The notes under the pieces were generated by a model. It was given only the letters and a program-made list of their open reading frames with translations. It ran no database searches and was not told where the DNA came from. A stretch of DNA of 64,000 bases, taken from positions 18,468,381-18,532,380 of the forward strand of contig OX381713.1 in NCBI GenBank assembly GCA_947462335.1, in the 5' to 3' direction. Of this stretch, positions 23,586-35,760 are shown piece by piece. The position numbers and the translations under genes are program-made. Each line of letters starts with the position of its first letter. Positions within the stretch are counted from its first letter, which is position 1. Source of the stretch: Harmothoe impar (taxonomy: Eukaryota > Annelida > Polychaeta > Phyllodocida > Polynoidae).

Positions 23586-23760
23586 TTTGGCTGTCGATGT
23601 CAACACCGGCTGTCAACTAGTGCCCCTTCGGCCACAGAATGCCCTGTGCACGGGGTGACAGCTCGTGTGCGGTATACCCCTGACAACACAACACTGAACT
23701 GTTTGCCTTAGCAACGGTCGGCGACGGGACTATAAAGTCACATTAGTCGCTCTTTAAATC
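23586..23760 (-). promoter_or_regulatory. Probable 5' untranslated/promoter region of the non-LTR element
   Basis: On the - strand this GC-richer segment precedes the ORF1 ATG. Non-LTR elements carry an internal promoter here. A GACTTTATAGTC palindrome lies at its upstream edge (23728-23739 area). No defined promoter motif can be assigned with confidence. Confidence 0.35.
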
Positions 23761-24039
23761 ACCATGGGGGCAAAAAAATCACCCCAGGTTAGACACTATA
23801 CCTTTATGCGTATTGCATCTCGGATTTGTGGTATGGGCTGGTGTCCTAGTTAGTAACCGTGGATGTTTTGGGGGAGCGCTGCAGGGGGACGTCTACTCAG
23901 CCATTGTGCACTCGACCATATATATAGTTACCTCAGTGATCGGGGCTGAACTCCCATTTGAGAGTTATAGTGACTCTACCTCTTCTCTCTATGTATAGTT
24001 GAGAATATGTTAAAATGTCTTAATCCAAAATAGATCACA

Positions 24040-24760
24040 GATAGTGCTCTTTTTTTAAGAAAGCATTTCTCTGAGAGGACAAAACTAACTTAAAAAGATA
24101 TTATTATTAGGAAAATATAATTGGTGATAATAATCAAGATAGCTGCTAGAAAGTATCAACCTTTATGAATTTAAAATGTATCCAAAAAACTGAGATGCGA
24201 ACCAGAGTTATTGAAATAATACCTCCACATTTATAATTATATTGTCAAAGGCTAGATATCGGCCAGTCCAAGGCAAGCACGCACCATACAGTAAGAATAC
24301 TCCAGACAGACAAGAAAATGAGAGAAGGTGGTAATATGGTGGTGCATTAAACATGGGCCTCCTTCAGATCCTAGAGGACATTACAAGATGAAACAGTCCC
24401 CAACCAGGGAAGGAGGGGATAGTAGATAGCAATATAATATCCATCTCAGCTGGACTCTTTAGTACAGGATACACACATCAAGCTCTGTATAGCAATTCTA
24501 CACCCAGCCCTGTAGCGTACCTACATTGCATAGGCTCACCAGGACTGTCTCTGTCAATCTAGGGCTTCATTACATTGCCCTGCGGCCACTGTATCCTGTC
24601 CTTTAAAGCCACATGAGCCTGTTTCCTGCTTGATATATCAGGGAGCTTTGTGTGCAGATCAGTTCACAAAGCAAGTAGAAACATCAGTAATTCTTATCTG
24701 TTTCTAGCTCAGCTAAAGTGACTCCCAGAATAATCGCCAAACATTGAATAAGACTGTACA
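24040..24760 (+). repeat. Dispersed repeat E, copy 5
   Basis: 24365-24760 aligns with 13890-14240 block by block (see that entry). The upstream part 24043-24090 also matches 13380-13440. It ends with the GCTCAGCTAAAGTGACTC and AATAATCGCCAA motifs. No coding potential. Confidence 0.6.
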
Positions 24761-24826
24761 CTCTCCTGGAGAGCAAGCAGGAGTACTGGATGTGTGTAGC
24801 AGTTTGATAGATACATGTATGAAATT

Positions 24827-25069
24827 AGTCTCACGAGATCATTACAAGTGGATAGTCTATGACTGGGTGACCTCTTCAACCGAACGATCTCTATGACTGG
24901 GTGACCTCTTTTACCGAGTAACGTCTTTGACCTGGTGACCTCTTTGACCAGAAAGCAAGAAAAGGCTTAAGATCGGGTACATGTACACAGACATTTGATG
25001 AAATTATTTCACCCGGTCAAAGAGGTCGACTGGTCAAAGACTATCAACTTGTATCAATCTTGTGAGACT
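24827..25069. mobile_element. Palindromic MITE with GGTGACCTCTTTGACC units
   Basis: Ends AGTCTCACGAGAT and ATCTTGTGAGACT-type are inverted, followed by paired ACAAGTGGATAGTCT and AGACTATCAACTTGT. Inside, a unit close to GACTGGGTGACCTCTTTGACC is repeated four times on the left and once inverted on the right. The arm sequence is related to 61284-61320 and 1162-1215. Confidence 0.65.
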
Positions 25070-25313
25070 TAGCCATTATCGTGCACGTCTCCAGACCACC
25101 CCGGTTCACTGACTAACATGTAACCTTAAACACTGTTACAGACTGGGTAGTGTCCTATTCGCAAACCCAACGTGTGTGTGGTCTACATGAATGCCATGCT
25201 GCAGTGCTATCTTACTTGGCCCAGCTAGCAGCTGACCAGCCTTGGACCTCTGCCAATGGGCAGTTTGCATGTCTTTATGTATGTTTACAAGGTCTGGTAG
25301 TCTGTACGCTGCT

Positions 25314-25360
25314 CTACGATACACACACACAGACACCCCGACACACATGCATATACCGTA
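25314..25360 (+). repeat. Left copy of a flanking direct repeat
   Basis: CTACGATACACACACAC followed by GACACCCCGACACACATGCATAT occurs here and again at 26494-26540, on the two sides of the TIR element. The copies differ by one base (AGACACC versus AAACACC). The duplication is far longer than a target-site duplication, so either the site was tandemly repeated before insertion or a rearrangement copied it. Confidence 0.7.
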
Positions 25361-25363
25361 TTC

Positions 25364-26484
25364 GACGTAATAAGCGCCCTGAGAGTCATTTCATAAGAAG
25401 GAGTTACGATATCGTTAACTTTGTGTGTTTCATAAGGCGCTATCGTTATTTTAGCTCTCTTTAAAGCTCTCTTTAATTCTGCTATCGTTAAATGCATTCA
25501 CTATCGTTAAAAAGCAAAATTGAGTGTATTTCATAAGAAATTAAGATAGCGTTTTTACGAGAGCGAACTGATATTTAACGAGAGCGATTTCGATTTAAAG
25601 AGAGCAATTTAGCTTTTCATAAACCATATTTATCTAGACCTTGACCCCTGCTGATAAAGGAAAAAATATTTGATTTCATAAACATAGATGATTGGACCAC
25701 ATGATACATGTATCAATGATATTCTATCTCAGATATTGTGGACAGAAATTGATAAGAAAACATTTTATTCAAGTTTTACCACCGATTTTGGACTCTGTCA
25801 TTTTTTCGCTATCGTAAATCCCAAAATATGCCTAATAAGATGAATTAAAATAAGTTTTTTCTGCATCATATTAATTCATAATTGGTTTGTAACTTTATAT
25901 ATCATTATCATTTGTCTGCCTCGTAATTCCCTAATGCTTTTGTACAAGAAAACCAAGATTATAGTGCCATATAAAAATGGCATTAAAGTACATTTTTGGT
26001 TGGAATATCTACAAAATTCTTTCATTTCTAGGAGGCTGATATGGTCCTTAATCATATAGAAATTTAAAATTATATCTTTGATAAACTTGTGGAATTAAGA
26101 TAGCGAATTGGCTAAAAATATAGAGTGTTTCATAATCTGCTATCGTTAAAATGACATCTGCTATCGTTAAAATGACATCTGCTATTGTTATTTCATTTTT
26201 AAGAGAGCTGAAATACATTCAGCTTATGAAATACACTCAGTTTTGTCCATTTCAGCTATCTTAAAAACGCTATCGTTAAATTTGGGCGCTATCGTTAAAA
26301 CACCAAAACTTATGAAAAGGCTCTCAGGGCGCTTATAAAATTATCTTTATGGTGTTTTAAGTACTTAAGAGTTTATTTGTCTCAAAAATGAGAAAATGTG
26401 AGCCTTTGTTCTAGTCTGAAAATGCCCCTAAAAGGGGAGGGGGCGCTTATTAGGGGGAGGGCGCTTATTACGTCGAATACGGTA
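25364..26484. mobile_element. 1.1-kb TIR element with nested ends and GCTATCGTTA motif clusters
   Basis: Outer inverted ends begin TACCGTATTCGACGTAATAA and continue into AGCGCCC, with the exact complement at 26459-26484. Inside them lies a second inverted pair, CCCTGAGAG..TCATAAG at 25377 and CTTATGA..CTCTCAGGG ending near 26329. This suggests one element within another or a two-tier terminus. At least nine GCTATCGTTA-like motifs cluster in the two subterminal zones (25410-25570 and 26095-26300), as transposase-binding sites often do. No transposase frame is present, so it is non-autonomous. Confidence 0.75.
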
Positions 26485-26493
26485 TATATATAT

Positions 26494-26664
<171 letters not shown>

Positions 26665-26856
26665 ATGAGTCAGATTTCCCAAAAATGTTCTAAACTGGGG
26701 CACTAAGGTATGAAAAAGAAAATTTTGGTAAACTCAAGTTATCTTAAAACAAGTTAATTACATTGAAAGACCAGTATCTTGGGTCTATGGAACCACCAAA
26801 GGGAAGGCTTAACTCCCAGGGGGTCAGTTTTTATTATCCTGTGAACATAACCTAGA

Positions 26857-28142
26857 GTAAAAGTGGCGGAGGTTACGACCAAAATATCACAGATTTAATA
26901 GAATGTCTGAAAAACACTACAGTAACTTAAAATTTTGTCTACAAGTAGCTATGGTATGTATAATCATGCATACCAAGTTTGATAATCACCAGACAAAGAC
27001 TTTTCATTTTGTGGGTTAACAGACTTTCAAAAAATTGTGAAAATGTTACAATTTTTACCAAGAATCACAAACTTTACTCTAGCTTGCTCAAAAGTGTCTT
27101 GTTTATCGTAACATTTGCTGTGTATTATCTTCAATATGTATACTTTAAATCTTATTTATCACTTTACATGTAAATAGACTATTTTTGTCATCATAATCGA
27201 AATAAGTGAGTAAAAGTGGCGGAGGTTACGCATATATCATTGATATTATTGAATTATCCAGCATGAAAAAAGAAAGTATCCAATATTGACAAAATGACTA
27301 TTTGGGATGATAGAAGTACCACAGGGGCATGTTTAGTTAGAATATTGAGCTGATTGACTGAGTGGAAGTAGGATTTTAACCAAAAAATTGAAAATAGTAA
27401 AAGTGGCGGAGATTACATGATAGGTGGTGGATCCTGACATGTGAAAAATTTAGTGGAATCAACTTTTTTGGCTTTGAATGTTAAAATATATACCTCTCCA
27501 AAGTGCTGTAGAGGATTCACTTTGATCTTGTTGATATTAACTTTTCTATGACTGAATAAAGTATTTGTGTGTAACCTCCGACACTATTATGTAACCTCCG
27601 CCACTTTTACTAGGAAAGCACTACCAGTTATCAAATGTAGGGCCCCAGATTAAGTTTGACATACTGAACAGCTTAAAGGGAGGTACTGGTATAATATAAA
27701 CTATGGAGCAGTTAACTGCACAGTATATTCTGAGCCTAGGGCGTGGTATCATAGTAAAAGTGGCGGAGATTACATAAAAGTGGCGGAGGTTACGGCAAAA
27801 CAACGAAAACACAGCAACCCAATATGCTGAAGCAAGTTTAGGCAACAAATACTGGCCAGAATGATAGAAAATGTATGTCCCCATGATATATAAAAGTTAG
27901 AAGATTGAGTTGAAAGGTTTTTGTACAGTTTTTGAGGTCTAACGGTGTAACCTCCACCACTTTTACCTCGGTAACAAAACCACTCATCGGGGGCTGGCAC
28001 AGTAAATATTACAATTAGCCCCACAATTTTTTTCCCAGTGTTACTACCCACAGCCCTCCTTATAGTGAGGGTAAAATGAATATAATATTGTTATTCTTAG
28101 CAGGCAAACATCAGTCCAGAAAGTAAAAGTGGCGGAGGTTAC
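26857..28142. repeat. Field of dispersed GTAAAAGTGGCGGAGGTTAC repeats
   Basis: Eight close copies of this 20-mer lie in 1.3 kb: direct at 26857, 27210, 27397, 27754, 27775 (truncated by one base at the left) and 28123, and inverted at 27591 and 27949. A further degraded inverted copy is at 27571. Sequence between them is unrelated and AT-rich, and spacing is irregular (about 2 to 350 bp). No coding frame spans them. They could be protein-binding sites or ends of nested MITEs; I do not recognise the family. Confidence 0.85.
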
Positions 28143-28672
28143 ACGAGTGCCATTTCTGAAAGTACAGGCCATGGTAATAAATTTGGGCTAGATATCCAGG
28201 TAAAAATGCTTGAACCTTTCAGTTAACACATATACCTTATAATATTTGTTGAATAGGAAGGGTTCTGATTGCAATAGTAGTGATAGGGGACATTTAAAAA
28301 AAACAAAAAAACTGCCTGGAACCTCGTTTTTGGGTATTTTTCAACTTCGAGGGGCCATAAATCAAAAAATCTAAGTCCGATTCACTTTTTTTTAAACATT
28401 TCCTAAAGCCTAGAGTGTTCCCTCTTACACAATATCAAAAAGACCAAGTATAGTGCAGGTATCTTTATGAGACCATCCATAAATGTACAATTCAGGCATT
28501 TTGACAGGCACATTATCCTGCAAAATGCTACAGAACCAGAAATACTGGATCCATTGGGTAAATTCCTTTCTTTGTGACAGAGAATAGTTGAGACTTTCAG
28601 AAAAAAAACACTTTTAGTGCGTTTGGAGAGAATTTTTTGATTTATGGTCCGTCAAACCTAAGATTCCCATAA

Positions 28673-28675
<3 letters not shown>
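28143..28675. other. No gene recognised
   Basis: AT-rich sequence with A runs near 28300. No feature can be supported. Confidence 0.5.
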
Positions 28676-28739
<64 letters not shown>

Positions 28740-28762
28740 TATATTTATATATATACATATAT
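28676..28762. repeat. (AT)n microsatellite
   Basis: About 85 bp of AT/ATA dinucleotide repeat. The surrounding reverse open frame 28614-28973 is a repeat artefact for most of its length. Confidence 0.95.
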
Positions 28763-29335
28763 AATTATGCTTCTGGAGCTCTAGTTCAAGACTACAGCAT
28801 TTACAAGATTGATATTCACTCCCTCCAAACAGAATGTCACAACTTAGAAACGTGTGCATTTCCCATGAAAAGCACAAGCTGTATACACAAGATAGACATG
28901 GGAGATTCTTGGGAAAAGTAAACCTCCTTGTGACATGTTCAATGGTGCTGTGTATTTCCCGAGATTTGTTCATACAAATAACCAGACATTCAACAAGTAG
29001 AATGAAGATGTATATTTCTCAAGTTTCACCACAAGACATGACAGGAAATCTGAGAAGAAAATTTCCAAACGAACGTTCTCATATACTCGAGTTATGACAC
29101 GAGAATGGCACGAGTTCCACATGTGGTTTTGTTTGCAGGGCTGTCATTAAAGGGCCGTTACGTTAATCTGTTAATATCCTACAGTAAACGGTCAGAGTAA
29201 TAATGATATGTGCTGTAAATAATGCTCCCCGCAACTCAAGAATTGCATTTGTAACCGCATAAAGATTGCGCCAGGCTCACAACCATAGTTCCTGTTACTA
29301 TTGTAGTGTTGTACGGAACACCACGAAAGAAAAGA
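28763..29335. other. No gene recognised
   Basis: A + strand open frame at 28834-29097 has no recognisable domain and no convincing splice context. Confidence 0.45.
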
Positions 29336-29599
29336 AACAGCGTCAAAAGGGAGTCCAGGTTGCCTCCCGAATGACTCCCCTCTCTAGGGGAGCCCAGGTC
29401 GCCTAAGGGAGCCTAGGTGACTCTCTGACTGGCATAAGGGAGTCACTGGGGGAGTCTTGTGACCCAGAGAGCTATATGACTCCCCCAGGTGACTCCCCTA
29501 GGTCAGCCAGAGAGTCACCTAGGCTCCCTTAGGTGACCTCGACTCCCACAAACAGGGGAGTCTTTCTGGAGGCAACCTGGACTCCCTTTTGACGCTGTT
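29336..29599. mobile_element. 264-bp palindromic MITE with 32-bp perfect ends
   Basis: The first and last 32 bases are exact inverted repeats beginning AACAGCGTCAAAAGGGAGTC. The interior is almost entirely made of GACTCCC, GGGAGCC and AGGTGACTC units in both orientations. The whole can fold into one long stem. No obvious target duplication (flanks AAAG-A and CCTTCT). Confidence 0.85.
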
Positions 29600-32500
29600 C
29601 CTTCTCTCTGTGGCAGCTATCAAGGCAGGTCATTCTCTGTGTTACTTCCTCAACTTTTTTTCTTTCTTCCTTTAAAGAGAATAAGTCACGTTGTTCTAAA
29701 AGCATCTAAAAGCTTTTAGCGGCTTAACCAACTCGTAAGTATGTAAGCACAGCCAGTATCTTTTACCAGCAGTGTTTCTCTCAGAGAAAGATTACTCAAA
29801 GAGCTGTTTTTCAACACAAATGATAATGTTAAAATCCAAGGTAATGTATATAAATCCCCGAACGGAGGATAGATGGACAGTGGATTAATTATGGGATTGC
29901 CACCACATAGCCTCGCTGTACAAATTCTCACCAATTGCAATAGCTGGTATGGCATAAGTTTCGTTAAAAATGTAAGAGGGCAGTTAAACTAGCTTAGATG
30001 GCATATCACCAAACAGTATGGTCCTTAAAATTACATGCTACCCCTTCTTGTTTTCTATGAGCTATGAGGGTAGTAAAGGATGACTGGTCATAGGGAGCTG
30101 TCCAATATTAACATCGTTTGCTCTTAACCATACACTTTTGTCTATGCGAAAGCACAAGGAAAAGGTCTCATTGGATACCACACCCTTAGAACCTGGTATT
30201 TTGAATCGACCAATGGCAGGACTGGATTTGAGTGTGTCTATATCCCATAGACCATAGGCAATTAAAAGGTAATAAAAGAGCAATTAAATTAACTCGGGGA
30301 CTATGTCATTTAGACAGCCTCCTTACGCTCGGTGTATAAACGCCATAGACCCCTCGTACAGGTTTCTATCCTTAACATAGAAAACCCTTCCTTTGAGGCC
30401 ATCATTGCTTTGATTTGATGCACTCAATTTGGCAGGTGCCTTCACGTGAATGCCAGATGGGCTCCACCCATAAACTCATCTGGTATCAATCTTGGAAATT
30501 ACCATCTAAAGTGCAATTTATATGGTGTTGGGTCGAACCTGGGTTGGATTGGGCTATCTCAATTATGGGTAAGCTCATGAGGGGCCCAGTAGGTCCCCTA
30601 ACAATCATAGTCGCACCCCACCTGGGACCCATCATGCTATGCTCACTCGATTATTCCTTCCTTTGTCTCTTTGTATTATTTTTTTCATTATGTTGCCCTG
30701 TGCTCTCTCAATCCCCTTAGAGAACGCAGCCACAATAAGGCTGCTAGATATCCTACTATGTGAGAGGTAGTCAATGATGATTCACTTGAAGTGTGCCATA
30801 GTAAAATTCCCCAAGAGAAAAATTTGTTATGATTGGGTAGGTCCTGATGAATGGAAAACATCTTCCAAAGGTGAGTGGGGTACCACATTTTAGCTTGCTG
30901 AGGACAGATAGGGTGACAAGAGGCAGGCAACCGTGATTAACGCCACAATAGGTCAAACTCACTATGTTGTGATGTGACCGCAAGCGGACTCACATAAGCC
31001 TTTTACAGCCAGTGTGCTCTATACAGCCGATTAAGCCATATATTCACCTTATATGCCTATTTTTCTGTACAAAAAAATGTGCATAGCTACAGATTTCAGG
31101 CCCAGTGTTCCTACAGTGCCTGTGCTGAGCACCATCAAGCTGGGAAGGAATTGTCCCTTTTAAATTCATGTGCTTCATATGGGGAATGTATGCCTGCTGT
31201 GGACTTTTTGGTGAAAATTAATGGTGTTTTTCAGGCTTTTAGCTGAGCTACTGGTTTTGGTAAAACTGGATATATATTATGAGCTGATGGTGGGCTTTAA
31301 GTGCAGACTTTAAACAGCAATGTATGGTTTACACTACGTGAAGGCGAGGGTTCTGTTCAATGCCTTTGAGTAAAGACACTCGGCATCGGAGGTTTGGTCC
31401 AGTGCACAGGGGAGGGTAGACAAAACCAAAAGCTGCTATCTTCATCATAACTATAAAAACTAGTGACTGCATGCTAAGGACATTATCTAATTTAGGATTT
31501 AATTGAGACCTGGCACATTTGTAGCATTTAATGCCATTCGCATTGCCCTTATTATAGACAAGCAATATAACTTCACAATACAATTGTGGTAGACATGGGT
31601 TCTCTTTACTGTGGACAATAACACTAAACCTCAGCTAGTGGAGTGTAGTGACCGGAATCCCAGCACTTGGTCTAGCCTACACGGCCATTATGAAGACCAA
31701 CTGGGTGGCAGCCATTCCTTATTGAAAATGTATTTCAATGTTTACATGCACCATTTATTGACACAGCCTTCTTGATCAATATTTGAACTTGTCTCACAAT
31801 GTAAGATGTAAAAGAAAGACAAATAATGCTTCTGAAAGGTGTGGAATTAAGCATATTACATTACTATTATTACAAAATATACCACACGATCTTTATTGGA
31901 GGGATTACCCCCAGATTACCCTCAGAGTTGGTATATACACACCTCCTTACAAGGGTATAGAGATCCAGCCACATGCCCGAGAAACTCAGTTAACCAATTG
32001 AGGCATACTTGAAACTAACTACGATATAATCTGGTCAATTAGAACCCTTTGACCAGTGGACATAATTCTCTAGGCAGGGTACCAATTAAAGGCACTACAT
32101 GTTATGCTATACAACCCGATCTGGTGAATTGAATAAGCCACCCACTTTACAGCCCAGATCATATGTAACAGCCACTTTTCCTTTGTTAAATCACTTACAT
32201 GGCGTGAGGCAGACATTGGTAGGCGTCAGATGGATTTCTTGCTTTCTTAGAGTCACGGGCGACCTTTTCCATACCTATACCTGTTATTTTCGACTTGATA
32301 AGAGGCAGCTTGCTTTGATTTAATAACTATGTTACCTTAAACACAGCATTCTGTTAGTCTTCAGAGCACTCTAGTGCCTAGCCCTTTGCAGACTGGATAT
32401 GCAGTCCTGATTTAGAAATACTTTGGGCCAGAGAAGGACCAGCTAGATTACCCCTACGGTGCAAGTGCACAGTATAGGTGAGGATATTTTATTTTGTTTG

Positions 32501-33091
32501 AATATTTTTGTCCTTGGTCACCAGCTTGAGGGCTTTCAAGTATACAATATTGTATGTCCCTTATGAAGCATCATACACGATTCATTAGGGATTATTCAAA
32601 TATAATATCAAGTATCAATATGATTTTTATTACTCGAATTTATTTGATAAGTTTCCTAAATAGTCAGTGCTACACCATAATACCTATTGTTATGGCAAGC
32701 CTACTGGGTAAACTCAACAGAAACCAGGTTTTGTTTAAGAAACGGGTTTCTGTGCACAGAAACCTGGTTTCTGTTAGAGAAACCAGCTGAATACAGATTG
32801 TGGTCACCGATATCTGTGAGTCTCAGCTATTTTAAAGCTGATCGTCCACTGGAAGATGGAATGGGATTTGGAGGCCGTTGTCTTATTTTGGATAATTAAT
32901 ACAATGACAAAGGTATAACATAAAATCAATAGCAAATGTGCGTTTTATTCCTAATAATAGTTTTATAAATTACCCAAATGGAACGCTTTAGAACCAAAAT
33001 ACGGCTGAAAAATACCAAGTAGGCCTAATTGAAATCAAAATAAGACATGAATATCGAATAATCTTTTGATATTTTGGCATGAAATATTCAA
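29600..33091. other. No gene recognised; one short hairpin
   Basis: Only unrecognised short open frames. GAAACCAGGTTT and its inverse AAACCTGGTTTC at about 32719-32775 form a hairpin around TGTGCACA. Confidence 0.5.
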
Positions 33092-33160
33092 TATATTGAG
33101 GCTTGTAAACAAGCTTGCAGCCATGATGCTTTATTTTTGCAGTGTTCTGATACTCCTTAC

Positions 33161-33305
33161 AAATATCTAAGATTCTCTGATGGTACAGGCGTTGACCACA
33201 CATTACTGGCCAAACTTCTTGGCTCATCCCAAGTAGGTCTATAGATAGTAGTGGGAGTAGTACTAGTAGTATAAGCGGAGAAGATCTCTTTGCACAACAC
33301 AGCAT
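33161..33305 (-). CDS. Candidate insulin/relaxin-like precursor exon (signal peptide + B chain)
   Basis: From ATG 33305 the frame reads a basic N-terminus (MLCCAKR), a strong hydrophobic core (LILLVLLPLL), then WPVMCGQRLYHQRILDIC. The C-G-x-x-L..C layout resembles an insulin-family B chain, and the following KEY resembles CEEY in some insect insulins. A GTAAGG splice-donor candidate falls exactly at the second cysteine codon (exon end 33161). Against it: insulin-family B chains have 11 residues between the two cysteines, here there are 12. I also did not find an A chain (CC..C..C) further along the - strand in a non-exhaustive look. It may be a chance signal-like frame. Confidence 0.25.
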
Positions 33306-35544
33306 CTTTGTGACTGTACCCGCTATTTTTCTATCTGACTGAAGGGGTGTGGTAATCGGCGTCTGAAGCTGGCCAAAGATCATTCACGAGACGCTCCTCA
33401 CTGTCTGTCACCGCCTTGATGAAGGATGTAGTGCAAATAGTCATCTTCTTAAATAGAGGATCTAGTATCGCACTTACGTCCATTCCAGTAGCGTACTTAG
33501 CTGCTAAGCACTTTACTCATGCCTGCTTCTTTCAGAATAAGCAATGAAGACTAATTGTAGTTTGAGGGGTTCTTATAGGACTTGCGAGCTAGGTGGTTGT
33601 CTTTAATATATAGCAGCTTAGCCGTTTCTAGAAGGATTATGGACTGGGTACAGACCATGAGTTGAATAAATGCTTCAGCTGCTCTCATTAACAGCAAGTT
33701 AATTACTAATTAGGCTTCAGACTTAAACGTTTTGCATTATGCATTGTCTGCTCATTCAGATAGAGAATAGTAGATAGCTAATTGTGTATATAGTACACCC
33801 ATATGTCGACCTTTACAGATAAAACGTTATGTCACTGTATAGCAGTCCCGGTTTACATATATTAACATCCCATTCACTCAGAGTTAAAGGAATGTATATT
33901 ATTCTAAATACAGCCTCGATAAGGTATATAATGCGAATCCGGGGTGTAGTGTAATATTAGTTAGTTCTAACACTGCAGTGAAACACGCAAACTGTGACGT
34001 ATATTTTTAGTCCGGTGCACATCTAAATCTGTAAAAAAGAAATTCCGTTGATGAGTGTAAGAGTTGACAGAGTATCACTGTGATATGTTTTGTTGCGGAA
34101 AATTTATTACTTTTACATTAAACATCCGTACACCAGGACAGCGAAACATCTTTTCATTTATGGTGAATCTCACGTTAAAAACCTGGCATTCATTGATGCC
34201 AGTGATCACTGTAATTTTACCGGGCAATTTCAAGAGCGCATCCGTATCATATGAAAGCTTATTTCCCATAGAACACAGTTATATTGTGGAGCTCTAAATC
34301 CATCCTGAATTATTGATACAAGTCAATAGAGAGTTGACATATAATTCCGGGCAAGATGTGGCTGTGTCTATTTGTAGAGCAAACCTCATAATGTGAAGCT
34401 AATGGGGCACTAGACATACATAGACAGACTGGCGAGACTTCGCCCTTTTCATCTGCTTCGCCCTCTTTCAACATTGGTTGTAAACAGACAGCCCATATTG
34501 CTGTGTATCATCCAACGCTACTTTTTATTGTTAGTCGGCCTCTGAACGACATACATGGAGTTGCCAATGGTTGCCAGTTTCCTGGTCAGCCAGTGGCAAC
34601 TGATAATATTTGATGTGTTTTTTATAATTTTTTGTTTATCTTTTGTCTTCTTGGAGTGTTTTGCCTGAAGACAGCAACCATTGTGAGTGTTTTGTAAAGA
34701 TCATGGCAGAGATCACTCAGGAAATCCATCATGGCCTAATTTGATTAGTGGGCATGGAGTCATTGTCAAACAATGGCTTAAGTATTTCGCCATTGGATGA
34801 AAGAAGCTTTACTGAAGAAAGAGCATTAACATGAAGGGTTTCAAGATATTACTTTTTGTGACTGCATTCTCAACAAAAGTGTATAATTAAATCAAATTGT
34901 TGATGGACCATAAGAACCTCAAAGAAGCTCTCTGGCAGTATCAATAAATTCTTTTGAAAGAACTGTATTTGGAATCGTGAAAATACAACACAGTTAAACG
35001 CATACAATTGTAAGAAATGAGCAATGAGACCCTAAGTGTTCAGTTATCAAATATGTGTTGTTACATTGCCCGATTGGTGACCGTCATTTATTAATCTCTA
35101 CCTTTCTAACAATGGATTTACACAATGAACCAATTTAATGGCGTTAACCACAAAGCTTCATCAATAAGTTTTTTTGTCAGGTCCGTAAGAATTTCTCTTT
35201 CAGTTGGAATTTAAAGCTGTGAACAACAATGACATCGTTATCATTCCCGTTAAGTTTCCACACAGGTTTCACATGGCTATCGATGTAATAATTCATTCAA
35301 ATTTTTGTTGCGGTCAATATGACGCACAATCAAGGGTCAGGGTCTGGCTTTTGCAACAAGAATCCGAAATAGATAATTATATTGGTATAAGCGAGTACGT
35401 TTAGAGTGCATACTGTATAAGAATATTAACTTAGAAAGACTGCCCTATTTGCATTCATGTATGTGCACTCACTGGAATTATACCTTATTGCATTCTTGCA
35501 ACGATCCGATATTATATTAGTTAGAAATAGTCACACTATCATGA
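33306..35544. other. No supported gene; two orphan open frames
   Basis: Frames at 34064-34297 and 35204-35404 (+) read as moderately hydrophobic peptides with no family I recognise. The second follows an AG acceptor-like TCTCTTTCAG and ends in TAG. Neither is convincing. Confidence 0.35.
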
Positions 35545-35693
35545 CCTTACATCACGCCTACACACTAAGAAAAGTCAGTGTCATTGTCACTAAAACCTTC
35601 TCACCTGAAAGTCAGGCAGTGATTTCAGATGAGAGTGTTTTTTAGCAACAATGACTCTGACTTTTCTGAGTGTGTAGCGGTAGTGATGTAAGG
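35545..35693. mobile_element. Palindromic MITE just upstream of the receptor exon
   Basis: Ends CCTTACATCACG and the inverse GTGATGTAAGG, followed by CTACACACT and AAGAAAAGTCAG, pair across the element. TGA flanks both sides as a probable 3-bp target duplication. It ends 67 bases before the first receptor exon, so it lies in the immediate splice-acceptor neighbourhood. Confidence 0.75.
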
Positions 35694-35760
35694 TGAGGTT
35701 CTCATTATATAAAGGTCTGTTTGACATGAGACATACTTGTTTCTCTTGTTTCCCTTGCAG

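Larger units (their letters stand above)
15930..23760 (-). mobile_element. Full-length non-LTR retrotransposon (jockey/CR1-like)
   Basis: About 7.8 kb on the - strand with three intact frames in order: ORF1 (23585-21264), SGNH esterase frame (21229-20588) and EN-RT ORF2 (19128-16291). A 3' untranslated region ends at an AATAAA signal (TTTATT on +, 15941-15946). No long terminal repeats are seen, consistent with target-primed reverse transcription. An esterase in the ORF1 region is an established trait of CR1-type elements. The 5' end is only approximate (about 23735-23765) and I could not define a target-site duplication. All frames being open indicates a young, possibly active copy. Exact clade needs an RT phylogeny. 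Confidence 0.85.

Noticed and set aside
21250..23711. Several 60-170 codon + strand frames (for example 22288-22809)
   Set aside because: They are antisense shadows of the intact retrotransposon ORF1 and carry no domains.
26857..28142. CRISPR-like array of 20-mers
   Set aside because: Spacing is irregular, copies are in both orientations, and no cas genes are present.
32988..33383. Full 131-codon - strand frame as one protein
   Set aside because: Beyond the putative B chain the translation has no insulin-family features. If real, the gene would be spliced at the donor near 33160, so only the first part was kept as a candidate.
34064..35404. Two orphan frames (34064-34297, 35204-35404) as possible secreted-protein exons
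   Set aside because: No family resemblance, no consistent splice phases, and comparable open frames occur by chance in this AT-rich sequence.
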